Source: Gammaproteobacteria bacterium (GTDB lineage: Bacteria; Pseudomonadota; Gammaproteobacteria; WFUO01). Taken from it: a DNA stretch of 64,000 nt. Location: assembly GCA_015484945.1 (NCBI GenBank), contig WFUO01000060.1, positions 1 to 64,000 of the forward strand, read 5' to 3'. A model generated the notes under the pieces. It saw only the letters and a list, made by a program, of their open reading frames with translations, was not told the origin of the DNA and searched no databases. The translations under genes were made by a program, and so were the position numbers. Of the stretch, positions 1 to 10,177 are shown piece by piece; within the stretch, counting starts at the first letter, position 1, and every line of letters starts with the position of its first letter.

Positions 1-138
1 CGCCGTTGCCGTCAGGGCCGTCCGGTCGTGCGCAGGGTTTGCAAGCGCGTGGTCGTGCGTCCTGGCCGGAAGGTCTGCAAACGCAAGCGGGTTGGCAGTA
101 GAAAGGTTTGCCGCAAGATACCTCACCAGCATCGGTGA
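1..138 (+). CDS. C-terminal end of a basic, Cys-periodic protein (partial)
   Basis: The window opens inside a reading frame that stays open for 45 codons and stops at TGA. The visible tail is almost all Arg, Lys, Val and Cys, with four cysteines spaced 11, 12 and 11 residues apart, each in a context like V-C-K/R-K/R. This suggests three short degenerate repeats, either disulfide-bonded or nucleic-acid or surface binding. The frame is followed 33 bp later by a terminator-like hairpin with a T run, which supports a real gene end. I do not recognise the family; the N-terminus is outside the window. Confidence 0.5.
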   Translation, partial: RRCRQGRPVVRRVCKRVVVRPGRKVCKRKRVGSRKVCRKIPHQHR

Positions 139-170
139 CAGGTAATCTGGCAGCCTGGATAGCAGATGGT

Positions 171-201
171 CCGCGGGCATTCATGTCCGCGGGCTTTTTT
201 T
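171..201 (+). terminator. Rho-independent terminator after the first gene
   Basis: Two CCGCGG hexamers (171-176 and 187-192) form a GC-rich stem with a 10-nt loop. They are followed by GC and seven T residues. The hairpin lies just downstream of the stop at 138 and separates that gene from carA. Confidence 0.65.
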
Positions 202-322
202 GTTACACGAAGGATAACGAACCGCCCTCGTTTCGCGTATGCCATTGAATTTACAGGGCCCACAGGGACTTCTGTCGTGGACATGATTTGCCCCGGCGTG
301 GGTGTGCCGCTCAATTCCGGCT

Positions 323-350
323 TTGCAAGGTGGGAGTGATACAGTACAAT
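323..350 (+). promoter_or_regulatory. Putative sigma70 promoter for carAB
   Basis: TTGCAA at 323-328 and TACAAT at 345-350 are separated by 16 bp. This would start transcription near 357 and give a leader of about 90 nt before carA. It is the best -35/-10 pair in the 138-447 gap. Confidence 0.5.
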
Positions 351-390
351 CATATTGGTCTGAAACACAGGTTCGACCAGACATTCTTTC

Positions 391-424
391 AAGCGGGAGT
401 CCCGGGGCGGGACTCCCGCTTTGT
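391..424 (+). promoter_or_regulatory. Strong hairpin in the carA leader
   Basis: AAGCGGGAGTCCCG (391-404) pairs perfectly over 14 bp with CGGGACTCCCGCTT (408-421) across a GGG loop, followed by only a short T stretch. It lies between the putative promoter and the carA ribosome binding site at 437-442. It could act as an attenuator or as a translation-controlling structure. I see no open leader peptide before it. Confidence 0.55.
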
Positions 425-447
425 ACATCTGCGTTATGGAGGTCGTC

Positions 448-1590
448 TTGCGTAAACCCGCAATACTCGCGCTCGAAGATGGCAGTGTGTTCCACGGCAG
501 GTCGTTTGGCGTCGATGGCCAGACCACCGGCGAAGTGGTTTTCAATACCGCCATCACGGGTTATCAGGAGATTCTCACCGACCCTTCCTATGCCCGGCAG
601 ATCGTCACTCTGACCTACCCCCATATCGGCAACACCGGCACCAATGCCGAGGACGAGGAATCGGTACGCATTGCGGCCAGCGGCCTGGTGGTGCGCAATG
701 TGCCCTTGCTGCACAGCAGCTGGCGCGCCAGCGAATCGCTGGACGACTATATGACCCGCAATAACGTGGTTGGTATCTGTGATATCGACACCCGCCGCCT
801 GACGCGCATCCTGCGCGAGAAGGGGGCGCAGAATGGCTGCATCATGGCCGGGGACGACATCGATGAATCGGCCGCGCTGGCACGGGCGCGCGAGTTCCCG
901 GGTCTGAAGGGCATGGATCTGGCGCGAGAGGTCACGACCGATGATGCCTATGAATGGCTGGAGGGCACCTGGCACCTGAATACCGGTCACTCACGCCGTG
1001 ATCCGGCCGATCTGCGCTATCGGGTCGTGGCATATGATTTCGGCGTCAAGCGCAACATCCTGCGCATGCTGGTCGATCGCGGTTGTCATGTGACCGTGGT
1101 GCCTGCGCAGACGCCGGCCAGCGAAGTACTGGCCATGCAGCCCGATGGCGTGTTCCTGTCCAACGGGCCAGGTGACCCGGAGCCCTGCACCTATGCGATC
1201 GAGGCCATCCGCGAGATCGTCGATACCGGCACGCCGGTATTCGGCATCTGCCTGGGTCACCAGTTGCTGTCGCTGGCCAGTGGCGCGCGCACCGTGAAGA
1301 TGAAATTCGGCCACCATGGCGCCAACCATCCGGTGCTGGACAAGGCCACCGGCCGGGTCATGATCAGCAGCCAGAATCACGGATTCGCGGTGGACGAGGA
1401 CAGCTTGCCGGACAATATGCAGGCTACCCATGTCTCGCTGTTCGATGGATCGCTGCAGGGCGTGCATCGCAATGATCGTCCGGCGTTCAGCTTTCAGGGG
1501 CATCCCGAGGCCAGTCCGGGTCCGCATGATGTGGCGCCTCTGTTCGACCATTTCATCGAGCTGATCGACAACCACCGGCAACAGGGCTGA
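448..1590 (+). CDS. carA: Carbamoyl-phosphate synthase small (glutaminase) subunit
   Basis: CarA hydrolyses glutamine and channels ammonia to CarB for carbamoyl phosphate, the precursor of pyrimidines and arginine. The 380-residue protein has the N-terminal LEDGSVFHG region and a C-terminal class I glutamine amidotransferase domain, with the nucleophile cysteine in FGICLGHQ and the His/Glu pair in GHPEASPGP. The open frame begins at TTG 421, but I place the start at TTG 448: GGAGG ends 5 nt upstream and the resulting N-terminus matches the family (382 residues in E. coli). The gene is followed 38 bp later by carB, so the two are co-transcribed. Confidence 0.95.
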   Translation: MRKPAILALEDGSVFHGRSFGVDGQTTGEVVFNTAITGYQEILTDPSYARQIVTLTYPHIGNTGTNAEDEESVRIAASGLVVRNVPLLHSSWRASESLDDYMTRNNVVGICDIDTRRLTRILREKGAQNGCIMAGDDIDESAALARAREFPGLKGMDLAREVTTDDAYEWLEGTWHLNTGHSRRDPADLRYRVVAYDFGVKRNILRMLVDRGCHVTVVPAQTPASEVLAMQPDGVFLSNGPGDPEPCTYAIEAIREIVDTGTPVFGICLGHQLLSLASGARTVKMKFGHHGANHPVLDKATGRVMISSQNHGFAVDEDSLPDNMQATHVSLFDGSLQGVHRNDRPAFSFQGHPEASPGPHDVAPLFDHFIELIDNHRQQG

Positions 1591-1628
1591 ACATAACAGC
1601 GCCAGTTTCGGAGACTGAACCAGAGACC

Positions 1629-4600
1629 ATGCCAAAAAGAACCGACATACACAGCATTCTGATCATCGGCGCCGGGCCGATCGTCATCGGCCAGGCCTGC
1701 GAGTTTGACTATTCCGGCGCCCAGGCCTGCAAGGCCCTGCGCGAGGAAGGCTACCGGGTGGTGCTGGTCAACTCCAATCCGGCCACCATCATGACTGATC
1801 CGGACATGGCCGACTCGATCTACATCGAGCCGATCCGCTGGCAGACCGTGGCCCGCATCATCGAAAAAGAACGGCCGGATGCCCTGCTGCCGACCATGGG
1901 CGGACAGACCGCGCTCAATTGCGCGCTGGATCTGGCGCACGAGGGCGTGCTGGAGAAGTTCGGCGTGGAGATGATCGGGGCCAGCGAGGACGCCATCGAC
2001 AAGGCCGAGGACCGTGACCGTTTCCGCTCGGCAATGCAGAATATCGGTCTCGACATGCCGCGTTCCGCTGTGGCTCATTCGCTGGAAGAGGCGCTCGAGG
2101 TACAAAAGACGGTGGGTTATCCGACCATCATACGCCCATCATTCACGATGGGCGGCAGCGGCGGTGGTATTGCCTACAACGAGAAAGAGTTCATCGAGAT
2201 ATGCGAGCGTGGGCTGGACCTGTCGCCGACCAACGAATTGCTGATCGAGGAATCCATTCTCGGCTGGAAGGAATACGAGATGGAGGTGGTGCGTGACCGC
2301 AAGGACAATTGCATCATCGTCTGCTCGATCGAGAACTTCGATCCCATGGGTGTGCACACCGGCGACTCCATCACCGTTGCACCGGCACAGACACTGACTG
2401 ACAAGGAATACCAGATCATGCGTGACGCCTCACTGGCGGTGTTGCGCGAGATCGGTGTCGATACCGGTGGTTCCAATGTCCAGTTCTCGATCAACCCAGA
2501 TAATGGCCGCATGATCATCATCGAGATGAACCCGCGTGTGTCGCGATCGTCGGCGCTGGCCTCCAAGGCCACCGGTTTTCCCATCGCCCGGGTGGCGGCC
2601 AAGCTGGCGGTCGGCTACACGCTGGACGAGCTGCAGAACGATATCACGGGGGGCCGGACACCGGCATCGTTCGAACCCTCCATCGACTATGTAGTCACCA
2701 AGATTCCGCGTTTCACGTTCGAAAAATTTCCTCAGGCCGATGCGCGCCTGACCACGCAGATGAAGTCGGTGGGTGAGGTCATGGCCATTGGCCGCACTCA
2801 GCAGGAATCCTTGCACAAGGCCCTGCGCGGTCTCGAGGTCGGTTCCGACGGTTTCGACGAGAAGGTCGATCTTGCGCGGGACGATGCGCGCGAGATCATC
2901 CGCCGCGAGCTGACCGTGGTCGGCGCGGATCGCATCTGGTATATCGGCGATGCATTCCGCGCCGGATTCTCGCTGGATGAGATTCACGCCATGACCAGCA
3001 TCGATCGCTGGTTCCTGGCCCAGATCGAGGATCTGATCCGTACCGAGGAATCCATACGCGGCAAGGCGCTGAAGGAGATTGACCGTGAACTGATGCGCGA
3101 ACTCAAACGCAAGGGCTTTTCCGACCGGCGGCTGGCCAGACTGCTCGGGATCGATGAAAAGCGTCTGCGTAGCCATCGTCATAAACTTGGCATACGCCCG
3201 GTGTACAAGCGCGTGGACACCTGCGCGGCGGAATTCGCCACCGATACCGCCTACATGTACTCCACCTACGAGGAAGAGTGCGAAGCCGAGCCGACAGACC
3301 GTGAAAAGATCATGGTTCTGGGCGGCGGACCAAACCGTATCGGTCAGGGCATCGAGTTCGATTACTGCTGTGTGCACGCTGCGCTGGCGATGCGCGAGGA
3401 TGGCTACGAGACCATCATGGTCAACTGCAACCCCGAGACGGTTTCCACCGACTATGATACTTCCGACCGGCTGTACTTCGAGCCGTTGACGCTTGAGGAT
3501 GTTCTCGAGATCGTTGACAGGGAAAAACCCACCGGTGTGATCGTCCAATATGGTGGCCAGACGCCGCTCAAGCTGGCGCGTGATCTCGAGGCGGCGGGCG
3601 TGCCCATCATCGGCACGTCGCCGGATTCCATCGATCTGGCCGAGGACCGCGAGCGCTTCCAGAAACTGATGGCCAGGCTCAACCTGCTGCAGCCGCCCAA
3701 CCGTACCGCGCGCGATGCGCACGAGGCGGTGCTGCTGGCGCGCGAGATCGGCTACCCGCTGGTCGTGCGACCGTCCTATGTGCTTGGTGGCCGGGCCATG
3801 GAGATCGTTTACAACGAGGAAGACCTGGAACGGTATATGACCGAGGCGGTACAGGTTTCCAACGAATCACCGGTGTTGCTTGACCGGTTCCTCAACGATG
3901 CCGTTGAGGTCGATATCGACGCCATCTGCGACGGCAAGGATGTGCTGATCGGCGGCATCATGGAGCACATCGAGGAGGCAGGGGTGCATTCCGGTGACTC
4001 GGCCTGCTCGCTGCCACCGTACACGCTCAGCCGTGACATCCAGGATCGCCTGCGCCGCAAGATCCGCGAGTTGGCGCTGGAGCTCGATGTGGTGGGGCTG
4101 ATGAACACCCAGTTCGCCATTCAGGGCGACAAGATCTACATGCTCGAGGTCAACCCGCGCGCTTCACGCACGGTACCGTTCGTATCCAAGGCCACAGGAC
4201 GACCGCTGGCCAAGATCGCCGCACGCTGCATGGTTGGCAAGACACTGGTCGAGCAGGGCGTGCTCGAAGAGATCGTGCCGGATTATTACGCGGTCAAGGA
4301 ATCGGTATTCCCGTTCATCAAGTTCCCGGGTGTAGATTCCATACTCGGCCCGGAGATGAAATCGACCGGCGAAGTCATGGGCGTGGGCGCCACCTTCGCC
4401 GAGGCCTTTGCCAAGGCCCAGTATGGTGCCGGGGTTGAACTGCCCCGCAGCGGCAAGGCCTTCATCAGCGTCAAGGACACCGACAAGGAGGCCGCGATCG
4501 AGGTGGCGCGTGACCTGCAGGCGCTGGGTTATGAACTCATCGCCACCGATGGCACGGCCCGGGCACTGAAAAACAGCGGTCTCGAATGCCAGGTGATCAA

Positions 4601-4847
4601 CAAGGTCTATCAGGGCGAGCCGCATATCGTGGACATGATCAAGAACGGCGAGATCAGCCTGATCGTCAACACCACGCTGGGCAAGCAGGCCATCGCCGAC
4701 TCCTACACCATCCGCCGCGAGGCCCTGAACCACAAGGTGACCTATACTACGACCATGGCCGGCGCGCGCGCGATGGCGCTGGCCCTGGGACAGCTGGATG
4801 GCGAGACCGTCATCAGCCTGCAGGAACTTCACAAGGAGGCCTCTTGA
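1629..4847 (+). CDS. carB: Carbamoyl-phosphate synthase large subunit
   Basis: CarB makes carbamoyl phosphate from bicarbonate, two ATP and ammonia supplied by CarA. At 1072 residues it is full length (E. coli 1073). Two homologous ATP-grasp halves are visible; each starts with a nucleotide-binding stretch ([19 protein letters not shown] near residue 14; [19 protein letters not shown] near 565) and carries an EMNPR or EVNPR motif. The last 130 or so residues form the MGS-like allosteric domain that binds UMP and ornithine in the E. coli enzyme. The stop codon shares one base with the greA start (TGATG), indicating translational coupling. Confidence 0.97.
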   Translation: MPKRTDIHSILIIGAGPIVIGQACEFDYSGAQACKALREEGYRVVLVNSNPATIMTDPDMADSIYIEPIRWQTVARIIEKERPDALLPTMGGQTALNCALDLAHEGVLEKFGVEMIGASEDAIDKAEDRDRFRSAMQNIGLDMPRSAVAHSLEEALEVQKTVGYPTIIRPSFTMGGSGGGIAYNEKEFIEICERGLDLSPTNELLIEESILGWKEYEMEVVRDRKDNCIIVCSIENFDPMGVHTGDSITVAPAQTLTDKEYQIMRDASLAVLREIGVDTGGSNVQFSINPDNGRMIIIEMNPRVSRSSALASKATGFPIARVAAKLAVGYTLDELQNDITGGRTPASFEPSIDYVVTKIPRFTFEKFPQADARLTTQMKSVGEVMAIGRTQQESLHKALRGLEVGSDGFDEKVDLARDDAREIIRRELTVVGADRIWYIGDAFRAGFSLDEIHAMTSIDRWFLAQIEDLIRTEESIRGKALKEIDRELMRELKRKGFSDRRLARLLGIDEKRLRSHRHKLGIRPVYKRVDTCAAEFATDTAYMYSTYEEECEAEPTDREKIMVLGGGPNRIGQGIEFDYCCVHAALAMREDGYETIMVNCNPETVSTDYDTSDRLYFEPLTLEDVLEIVDREKPTGVIVQYGGQTPLKLARDLEAAGVPIIGTSPDSIDLAEDRERFQKLMARLNLLQPPNRTARDAHEAVLLAREIGYPLVVRPSYVLGGRAMEIVYNEEDLERYMTEAVQVSNESPVLLDRFLNDAVEVDIDAICDGKDVLIGGIMEHIEEAGVHSGDSACSLPPYTLSRDIQDRLRRKIRELALELDVVGLMNTQFAIQGDKIYMLEVNPRASRTVPFVSKATGRPLAKIAARCMVGKTLVEQGVLEEIVPDYYAVKESVFPFIKFPGVDSILGPEMKSTGEVMGVGATFAEAFAKAQYGAGVELPRSGKAFISVKDTDKEAAIEVARDLQALGYELIATDGTARALKNSGLECQVINKVYQGEPHIVDMIKNGEISLIVNTTLGKQAIADSYTIRREALNHKVTYTTTMAGARAMALALGQLDGETVISLQELHKEAS

Positions 4848-5323
4848 TGGAAAAGGTGCCATTGACATTGCGTGGCGCGGAGAAACTCAAGGAAGAACTC
4901 AAGCGCCTGAAAAACGAGGACCGGCCGCGAGTCATCAAAGCCATTGCCGAGGCGCGTGAACATGGTGATCTGAAGGAAAACGCAGAATACCATGCTGCAC
5001 GTGAGGAGCAGAGTTTTATCGAAGGCCGCATCAAGGATATCGAGGCCAAGCTTTCGAATGCGCAGATCATCGACGTCACCAAGATGAACGCCGACGGCAA
5101 GGTCATCTTTGGCGCCACTGTGGTACTGGCAGATGAAGAGACCGGTGATGAGGTCAGCTATCAGATCGTTGGCGAGGACGAAGCCGACATAAAGCAAGGC
5201 AAGATCTCGGTTACCTCGCCGATCGCGCGTGCCCTGATCGGAAAGCACGAGGGTGATATCGCCGTTGTCAGGGCCCCGGGTGGCGACCGCGAGTACGAGA
5301 TCGTCGAGGTCAAATACATCTGA
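4847..5323 (+). CDS. greA: Transcription elongation factor GreA
   Basis: GreA enters the RNA polymerase secondary channel and stimulates cleavage of backtracked transcripts. The 158-residue product has the N-terminal coiled coil with the acidic tip in [11 protein letters not shown] and a C-terminal FKBP-like domain. The open frame starts further upstream, but ATG 4847 gives the family N-terminus (MEKVPLT) and follows AAGGAGG by 9 nt. It overlaps the carB stop by one base, and its own TGA overlaps the next ATG in the same way, so carA-carB-greA and the DUF4149 gene form a tight operon. Confidence 0.96.
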   Translation: MEKVPLTLRGAEKLKEELKRLKNEDRPRVIKAIAEAREHGDLKENAEYHAAREEQSFIEGRIKDIEAKLSNAQIIDVTKMNADGKVIFGATVVLADEETGDEVSYQIVGEDEADIKQGKISVTSPIARALIGKHEGDIAVVRAPGGDREYEIVEVKYI

Positions 5324-5787
5324 TGAGATTCGAGATGCGCAGTGGCGCGGAACGCATCGCCCTGACCCTGTGGGTGGGTGGCATGTGGGTGATCGGTTAT
5401 ATCGTTGCGCCCACACTGTTCACGGTGCTCGATGACAACCGGACGTTGGCCGGTGAGATCGCCGGCCGTCTGTTCACGATCATGAGTTATCTGGGCCTGG
5501 CGTGTGGTGTCATCATTCTGGTCGCCCTGCTGGTGCGTAATGGTGTGCGGTGGCGCGACGGGCGTGTGATCACGGTGTTGCTGATGCTGCTCGTCACGTT
5601 GGTTGGTCAGTTCGTGCTGCAACCGATGATGGCCGAGCTCAAGGCTGCGGGTATTGCTGAAGGCAGTGAAGCCGCCACACAGTTTGCCCTTCTGCATGGC
5701 ATCTCTTCATCGCTGTTTCTGTTCAACAGTCTGTTGGGGCTGGGGCTGGTCGTCTTTTCGTCTTCCGGCGGTTTGTCCGAAAACTGA
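5323..5787 (+). CDS. DUF4149-like integral membrane protein
   Basis: The 154-residue protein has four hydrophobic segments (roughly residues 15-35, 45-65, 80-97 and 123-147) and the WVGGMWVIGYIVAP start that I associate with DUF4149 membrane proteins. The biochemical function is unknown. The start overlaps the greA stop (TGATG), so it is translated as the last gene of the carAB-greA operon. It ends 9 bp before the stop of the convergent yhbY. A second possible start is Met5. Confidence 0.75.
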   Translation: MRFEMRSGAERIALTLWVGGMWVIGYIVAPTLFTVLDDNRTLAGEIAGRLFTIMSYLGLACGVIILVALLVRNGVRWRDGRVITVLLMLLVTLVGQFVLQPMMAELKAAGIAEGSEAATQFALLHGISSSLFLFNSLLGLGLVVFSSSGGLSEN

Positions 5788-5796
5788 GGTCCTGCG

Positions 5797-6099
5797 TCAG
5801 TCTTCCTTGCCCGGAAAACGGATCCGCGCCTTGTGCGAGCGCCGGAAAAGCACCGCGACATGACCGATCTGCTGAACCAGGCTGGCGTTGACCTCGGCGC
5901 AGATTTTCCCGATCATGGCCTTGCGTTCCTCGCGTTCGGCACCGCTGATGCGGATCTTGATCAACTCGTGATGGGCAATGGCCTGCTCGATTTCGCGCAT
6001 GACGTTTTCGCTCAAGCCATGCTGCCCGATAAGTACCACGGGCTTGCGCGCGTGAGCCAGTTTTCTGAGATGACGCTTCTGGGGTTCGGTGAGTTTCAT
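5797..6099 (-). CDS. yhbY: RNA-binding protein YhbY (CRM domain)
   Basis: The 100-residue product is a single CRM-domain protein of the YhbY family, which binds pre-50S ribosomal particles. Diagnostic stretches are LTEPQKRHLRKLAH at the N-terminus, the GQHGLSE loop and ELIKIRI. The annotated frame extends upstream to 6318, but the homologous region begins at the ATG at 6099. Its start codon and that of the divergent small membrane ORF share the sequence CATG. Confidence 0.93.
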   Translation of the reverse strand: MKLTEPQKRHLRKLAHARKPVVLIGQHGLSENVMREIEQAIAHHELIKIRISGAEREERKAMIGKICAEVNASLVQQIGHVAVLFRRSHKARIRFPGKED

Positions 6100-6379
6100 G
6101 ACACAATCACAACATGGCGGTCCGGATGAAGGGGGCCAGAGTGTAACACGAAGCCGGCGCGGATTCAGTGTGCCGGCCAGCCCGTTGAATACGGTCAAAC
6201 TGGATCTGGGTGTCATTCTGTTGCTGGGAGTATTGCTCGTGCTGACCGTTGACCGGCTGGTGCCAGGCCGTGTGTGGCAGATCGTGACCCTGGCCGGCGC
6301 CGGGGCACTGGGCGCCATCTGGCTGATATGGCGCGCACGGCGTATCGTCGCGCGCCAGGAGCGGGAAAATGGCGCGTAG
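6098..6379 (+). CDS. Small putative two-helix membrane protein
   Basis: The 93-codon frame encodes a polar N-terminus, two hydrophobic segments (about residues 35-53 and 60-77), and a basic C-terminal tail. I do not recognise a family. It overlaps rlmE by 11 bp, as in translationally coupled pairs, which supports its being a gene. ATG 6098 faces the yhbY start codon; an in-frame GTG at 6170, preceded by GCGGA, would remove that overlap and leave 69 residues including both helices. I rate the gene as probable but the start as uncertain. Confidence 0.5.
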   Translation: MTQSQHGGPDEGGQSVTRSRRGFSVPASPLNTVKLDLGVILLLGVLLVLTVDRLVPGRVWQIVTLAGAGALGAIWLIWRARRIVARQERENGA

Positions 6380-6989
6380 CAAGAGCAGCAACCGTTGGTT
6401 GAACGAGCATTTTCGTGACGAATATGTCAAGCGCGCGCAGAGCGAGGGCTACCGCGCGCGCGCGGTTTACAAGCTCATGGAACTCGACGGGAAGGATCGT
6501 CTGATCCGGCCCGGCATGACGATCGTGGATCTGGGCGCCGCTCCCGGTGGCTGGTCGCAGTACGCGGCGCGCAGGCTTGCCGGCAAGGGCAGGATCATCG
6601 CCCTCGACATCCTCGGAATGGAACCGCTCGACGGGGTGGAATTCATCCAGGGGGATTTCCGCGAACAGGAGGTGCTCGACCGCTTGCTGGAAACATTGGG
6701 CGATCACCGGGCCGACCTTGTGATGTCAGACATGGCACCCAATATCAGTGGTATGAGCGCGGTCGATCAGCCACGCGCGATGTATCTGTGCGAGCTGGCA
6801 CTGGCGCTGGCTGACGAAGTACTGAAAAAGGGTGGTGATTTTATCGTCAAGCTGTTTCAGGGCGAGGGTTTCGATGACTATGCCAGACAGCTTCGGGCAC
6901 GATTCGACAAGGTGATGTTCCGCAAGCCCAGGGCCTCCAGACCCCGCAGCCGTGAGGTCTATGCGCTTGGCAAGGGCTTTCGAGGCTGA
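6369..6989 (+). CDS. rlmE: 23S rRNA 2'-O-ribose U2552 methyltransferase RlmE
   Basis: RlmE (FtsJ/RrmJ) methylates U2552 in the 23S rRNA A-loop using SAM, late in 50S assembly. The 206-residue protein has the SAM-binding motif [12 protein letters not shown] and the K-D-K-E catalytic tetrad (Lys in VYKLME, Asp in SDMAPN, Lys in VKLFQGEG, Glu in SREVYALG). It lies just upstream of ftsH, as in E. coli (ftsJ-ftsH). Confidence 0.96.
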   Translation: MARSKSSNRWLNEHFRDEYVKRAQSEGYRARAVYKLMELDGKDRLIRPGMTIVDLGAAPGGWSQYAARRLAGKGRIIALDILGMEPLDGVEFIQGDFREQEVLDRLLETLGDHRADLVMSDMAPNISGMSAVDQPRAMYLCELALALADEVLKKGGDFIVKLFQGEGFDDYARQLRARFDKVMFRKPRASRPRSREVYALGKGFRG

Positions 6990-6992
6990 ACT

Positions 6993-7018
6993 TTGACGCT
7001 GGTCTGGGGTATTATAAT
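6993..7018 (+). promoter_or_regulatory. Possible ftsH promoter
   Basis: A perfect TATAAT lies at 7013-7018. The nearest -35-like hexamer is TTGACG at 6993-6998, but the spacing of 14 bp is short, so the -35 assignment is weak. The position between rlmE and ftsH fits a separate ftsH promoter. Confidence 0.4.
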
Positions 7019-7127
7019 AGTGTAATGTTTCATGCAGAGATTCGCGGATGTCAGCTGACCCCGATCAACGGATTTCCTGCCCCGGTCCGGTCACCAGCCG
7101 GCGTTGACTGAATTTTCAGGTAAAGAA

Positions 7128-9056
7128 TTGAACGATATGGCCAAAAATCTGATTCTGTGGGTGATCATTGCAGTCATCCTGATGTCCGTGTTCAATCATT
7201 TCGGGCCCGGTACGCCGGCACGGAAGTACAGCTATTCGGAGTTCATCCAGGCGGTGCGCAGCAACCAGGTGCGCGAGGTCAAGATCGACGGACGCACGAT
7301 TCACGGCATCAGCGTCACCAATGAACGCTTCCTCACCTATGCGCCGCCCGGCGATACGGTGGCGATGATGAAAGACCTGCTCAATCACAAGGTCAATGTG
7401 ATCGCCACGCCGCCGGAAAAGACATCGATCTGGGCGCAGATCTTCATCTCCTGGTTCCCGATGCTGTTGCTGATCGGGGTGTGGATCTTCTTCATGCGCC
7501 AGATGCAGGGTGGCGGCGGTGGCCGCGGCGCAATGTCGTTTGGCAAGAGCCGCGCGCGCATGCTGGGAGAAGATCAGGTCAAGGTCACCTTTGCCGATGT
7601 GGCCGGTGTTGAGGAAGCCAAGGAAGAGGTGGCCGAACTGGTTGAATTTCTGCGTGATCCGGGCAAGTTCCAGAAGCTGGGCGGCAAGATCCCGCGCGGC
7701 GTGCTGATGGTCGGCAGCCCGGGTACCGGCAAGACCCTGCTGGCCAAGGCCATCGCCGGCGAGGCCAAGGTGCCTTTCTTTACCATATCGGGTTCCGACT
7801 TCGTCGAGATGTTCGTCGGTGTAGGCGCCTCGCGCGTACGCGACATGTTCGAGCAGGCCAAGAAGACCGCACCGTGCATCATCTTCATTGATGAAATCGA
7901 TGCCGTGGGTCGTCATCGCGGTGCCGGCCTCGGCGGCGGACACGATGAACGCGAGCAGACCCTCAACCAGCTGCTGGTTGAAATGGATGGCTTCGAGGGC
8001 AACGAAGGCGTTATCGTCATCGCCGCGACCAACCGCCCGGATGTGCTCGACCCGGCCCTGTTGCGTCCCGGACGCTTCGACCGTCAGGTGGTCGTGCCGT
8101 TGCCGGATGTGCGTGGGCGCGAACAGATTCTCAAGGTACACATGCGAAAAGTGCCGCTGGGTGACGACGTGAAACCTTCCATCATCGCTCGCGGCACGCC
8201 CGGTTTTTCGGGCGCCGATCTGGCCAACCTGGTCAACGAGGCCGCGCTGTTCGCCGCACGCGCCAACAAACGGGTCGTGACGATGGACGACTTCGAGCGC
8301 GCCAAGGACAAGATCATGATGGGCGCCGAACGCAAGTCCATGGTCATGAGCGACGATGAAAAGAAGCTTACCGCCTATCACGAGGCCGGGCATGCCATCG
8401 TCGGCCTGTCCGTACCGTCGCACGATCCGGTTTACAAGGTCACCATCATTCCGCGTGGCCGCGCGCTGGGCGTGACCATGTTCCTGCCCGAGGAAGACCG
8501 CTACAGTTACAGCAAGGAGCGCCTCAACAGCCAAATCTGTTCACTGTTTGGTGGCCGTATCGCAGAGGAGCTGATCTTCGGCGAGGACAAGGTAACCACC
8601 GGCGCCTCCAACGACATCGAGCGCGCGACCGAGATCGCGCGCAACATGGTTACCAAATGGGGCTTGTCCGAGAAGCTTGGACCGCTTGCCTACAGTGAGG
8701 ACGAGGGTGAGGTGTTCCTTGGTCATTCGGTGGCGCGTCACAAGAACATCTCTGACGAAACGGCGCACGACATCGACAGCGAGGTGCGGCATATCATCGA
8801 GAGCAACTATGCGCGTGCACGCAAGATCCTGGAAGACAATATCGACAAGCTGCACCTGATGGCAGATGCGCTCATCAAGTACGAGACCATCGACACCGAT
8901 CAGATCGACGATATCATGCAGGGCAAGCCGCCCCGTCCGCCGGCGGAATGGAGTGATGACGAGCCGACCGCAGGCACCGGAGATCAGGCCGGGCAGGCCG
9001 GCGAGCAACCCGGGAAAGGCAAGGGGCCAATCGGTGGTCCGGCTGGAGAGCACTGA
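7128..9056 (+). CDS. ftsH: ATP-dependent zinc metalloprotease FtsH
   Basis: FtsH is the membrane-anchored AAA+ protease that degrades misassembled membrane proteins and short-lived regulators. An N-terminal helix (about residues 7-24) and a second around 110-130 flank a periplasmic loop. Next come Walker A (GSPGTGKT, where the usual second residue is Pro), Walker B (FIDEIDAVG), the second region of homology ([18 protein letters not shown]) and the zinc site HEAGH. The acidic, Gly/Pro-rich tail is typical. ATG 7137 matches the E. coli N-terminus, but TTG 7128 has AGG at the better spacing (7 nt) and adds only three residues. Confidence 0.96.
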   Translation: MNDMAKNLILWVIIAVILMSVFNHFGPGTPARKYSYSEFIQAVRSNQVREVKIDGRTIHGISVTNERFLTYAPPGDTVAMMKDLLNHKVNVIATPPEKTSIWAQIFISWFPMLLLIGVWIFFMRQMQGGGGGRGAMSFGKSRARMLGEDQVKVTFADVAGVEEAKEEVAELVEFLRDPGKFQKLGGKIPRGVLMVGSPGTGKTLLAKAIAGEAKVPFFTISGSDFVEMFVGVGASRVRDMFEQAKKTAPCIIFIDEIDAVGRHRGAGLGGGHDEREQTLNQLLVEMDGFEGNEGVIVIAATNRPDVLDPALLRPGRFDRQVVVPLPDVRGREQILKVHMRKVPLGDDVKPSIIARGTPGFSGADLANLVNEAALFAARANKRVVTMDDFERAKDKIMMGAERKSMVMSDDEKKLTAYHEAGHAIVGLSVPSHDPVYKVTIIPRGRALGVTMFLPEEDRYSYSKERLNSQICSLFGGRIAEELIFGEDKVTTGASNDIERATEIARNMVTKWGLSEKLGPLAYSEDEGEVFLGHSVARHKNISDETAHDIDSEVRHIIESNYARARKILEDNIDKLHLMADALIKYETIDTDQIDDIMQGKPPRPPAEWSDDEPTAGTGDQAGQAGEQPGKGKGPIGGPAGEH

Positions 9057-9121
9057 TCTTACGCCGCTGGTTGCGGTATGAGGCCCGATAGACAAAGGCA
9101 ATGTCCGTTTCTCAGGCATTG

Positions 9122-9143
9122 CCGCGTCATTTCGGCGCGGTTT
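9122..9143 (+). terminator. Weak terminator-like hairpin after ftsH
   Basis: CCGCG and CGCGG form a 5-bp GC stem followed by TTT. A second 7-bp stem (GGCAATG/CATTGCC, 9097-9123) lies immediately upstream and overlaps it by two bases, so the two are mutually exclusive. The T run is short. Confidence 0.3.
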
Positions 9144-9160
9144 AACTGAATGCGTTCTCC

Positions 9161-9286
9161 ATGGTGAAGCCGGGCGGGTATCTGTACATGATGGACAGAT
9201 ATGGTTATTCCGGTTGCCTGGTAACTGTATCTGAATTGATTCTGGTTCTCCTATGTATCGCCTTCATTCAGGCGCATCATCTGTAA
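9161..9286 (+). CDS. Possible 41-residue hydrophobic-tailed ORF before folP
   Basis: ATG 9161 opens a 41-codon frame that ends 6 nt before the folP ATG. The second half is hydrophobic enough to span a membrane (about residues 19-38). No Shine-Dalgarno sequence is obvious and I know of no homologue, so it may be chance. It is the only frame of note in the 236-bp ftsH-folP gap. It contains a 7-bp inverted repeat (TATCTGT/ACAGATA, 9179-9201) that might instead be an operator. Confidence 0.2.
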   Translation: MVKPGGYLYMMDRYGYSGCLVTVSELILVLLCIAFIQAHHL

Positions 9287-9292
9287 ATAGAG

Positions 9293-10162
9293 ATGGATGA
9301 CGTGCATCCAGGTTTGCAGCTCGGCGACATCCGGCTCGAGGCGGGGCGCTGCCATGTCATGGGTATTCTCAATGTGACACCGGATTCGTTTTCCGATGGT
9401 GGTCGTTTCGCCGTCAGGGATGCGGCCTTGCGTCATGCCGAGGCGATGATCGACGAAGGGGTGGATATCATCGATGTCGGTGGCGAGTCCACCCGTCCGG
9501 GTGCTGAACCGGTTTCGGCCGATGAGGAACTGGCGCGCGTGATGCCGGTCATCGAGGAACTGTGCGCCAATCATGAGATACCGGTGTCGGTGGATACGAG
9601 CAAGGCCGAGGTCATGCGCGCGGCCGTGGATGCCGGCGCGGTCATGATCAACGATGTGCGTGCGCTGCGTGAGCCGGGTGCGCTGGATGTGGCTGCCGCA
9701 AGTGGGGTGGCCGTCTGCCTGATGCACATGCTCGGCGAGCCACGTACCATGCAGAATGATCCACGCTATGATGATGTCGTCGGTGAGGTGCTGAATTTTC
9801 TTCAACAACGCGTCGAGGTCTGCCGCGCTGCGGGAATAGACCGTACACGCATTGTGATCGATCCCGGTTTCGGTTTCGGCAAGACCCTTGTGCAGAACCT
9901 GCGCCTGCTTGCCTCGCTGGACCGTTTCGTTGCCACTGGCCTGCCAGTGCTGGCGGGTATATCGCGCAAGCGCATGCTGGGAGAGATACTGCATGGCGCG
10001 GATGTGAACCACCGCCTGTACGCGAGTGTCTCGGCTGCGGTAATATCGGCTCAGGCTGGTGTGGCTATCGTACGGGTGCACGATGTCGCCGCCACGCTGG
10101 ATGCACTCAAGGTGGTCGAGGCCTTGCGTGAACAGGAAGCGGTCGGTGATGCCCAAGCATAA
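9293..10162 (+). CDS. folP: Dihydropteroate synthase
   Basis: DHPS condenses p-aminobenzoate with dihydropterin pyrophosphate in folate synthesis and is the sulfonamide target. The 289-residue TIM-barrel protein has the signature MGILNVTPDSFSDGG near residue 23, the GGESTRPGA loop, IDPGFGFGKT and the substrate-contacting GISRKRML. The ftsH-folP-glmM order is that of E. coli and many gammaproteobacteria. The Shine-Dalgarno sequence is weak (TAGAG). Confidence 0.96.
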   Translation: MDDVHPGLQLGDIRLEAGRCHVMGILNVTPDSFSDGGRFAVRDAALRHAEAMIDEGVDIIDVGGESTRPGAEPVSADEELARVMPVIEELCANHEIPVSVDTSKAEVMRAAVDAGAVMINDVRALREPGALDVAAASGVAVCLMHMLGEPRTMQNDPRYDDVVGEVLNFLQQRVEVCRAAGIDRTRIVIDPGFGFGKTLVQNLRLLASLDRFVATGLPVLAGISRKRMLGEILHGADVNHRLYASVSAAVISAQAGVAIVRVHDVAATLDALKVVEALREQEAVGDAQA

Positions 10163-10177
10163 AGAACTGGCGAGCAG

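Noticed and set aside
354-447. Attenuation peptide in the carA leader
   Set aside because: The only possible starts in the leader give frames of a few codons, so a translated leader mechanism is not supported.
181-990. Long minus-strand ORF (269 residues) opposite the carA leader and gene
   Set aside because: It lies antisense to carA and its leader, runs through the terminator and hairpin, and the protein is Ala/Gly/Arg/His-rich with no recognisable domain. It is a shadow of high-GC coding sequence.
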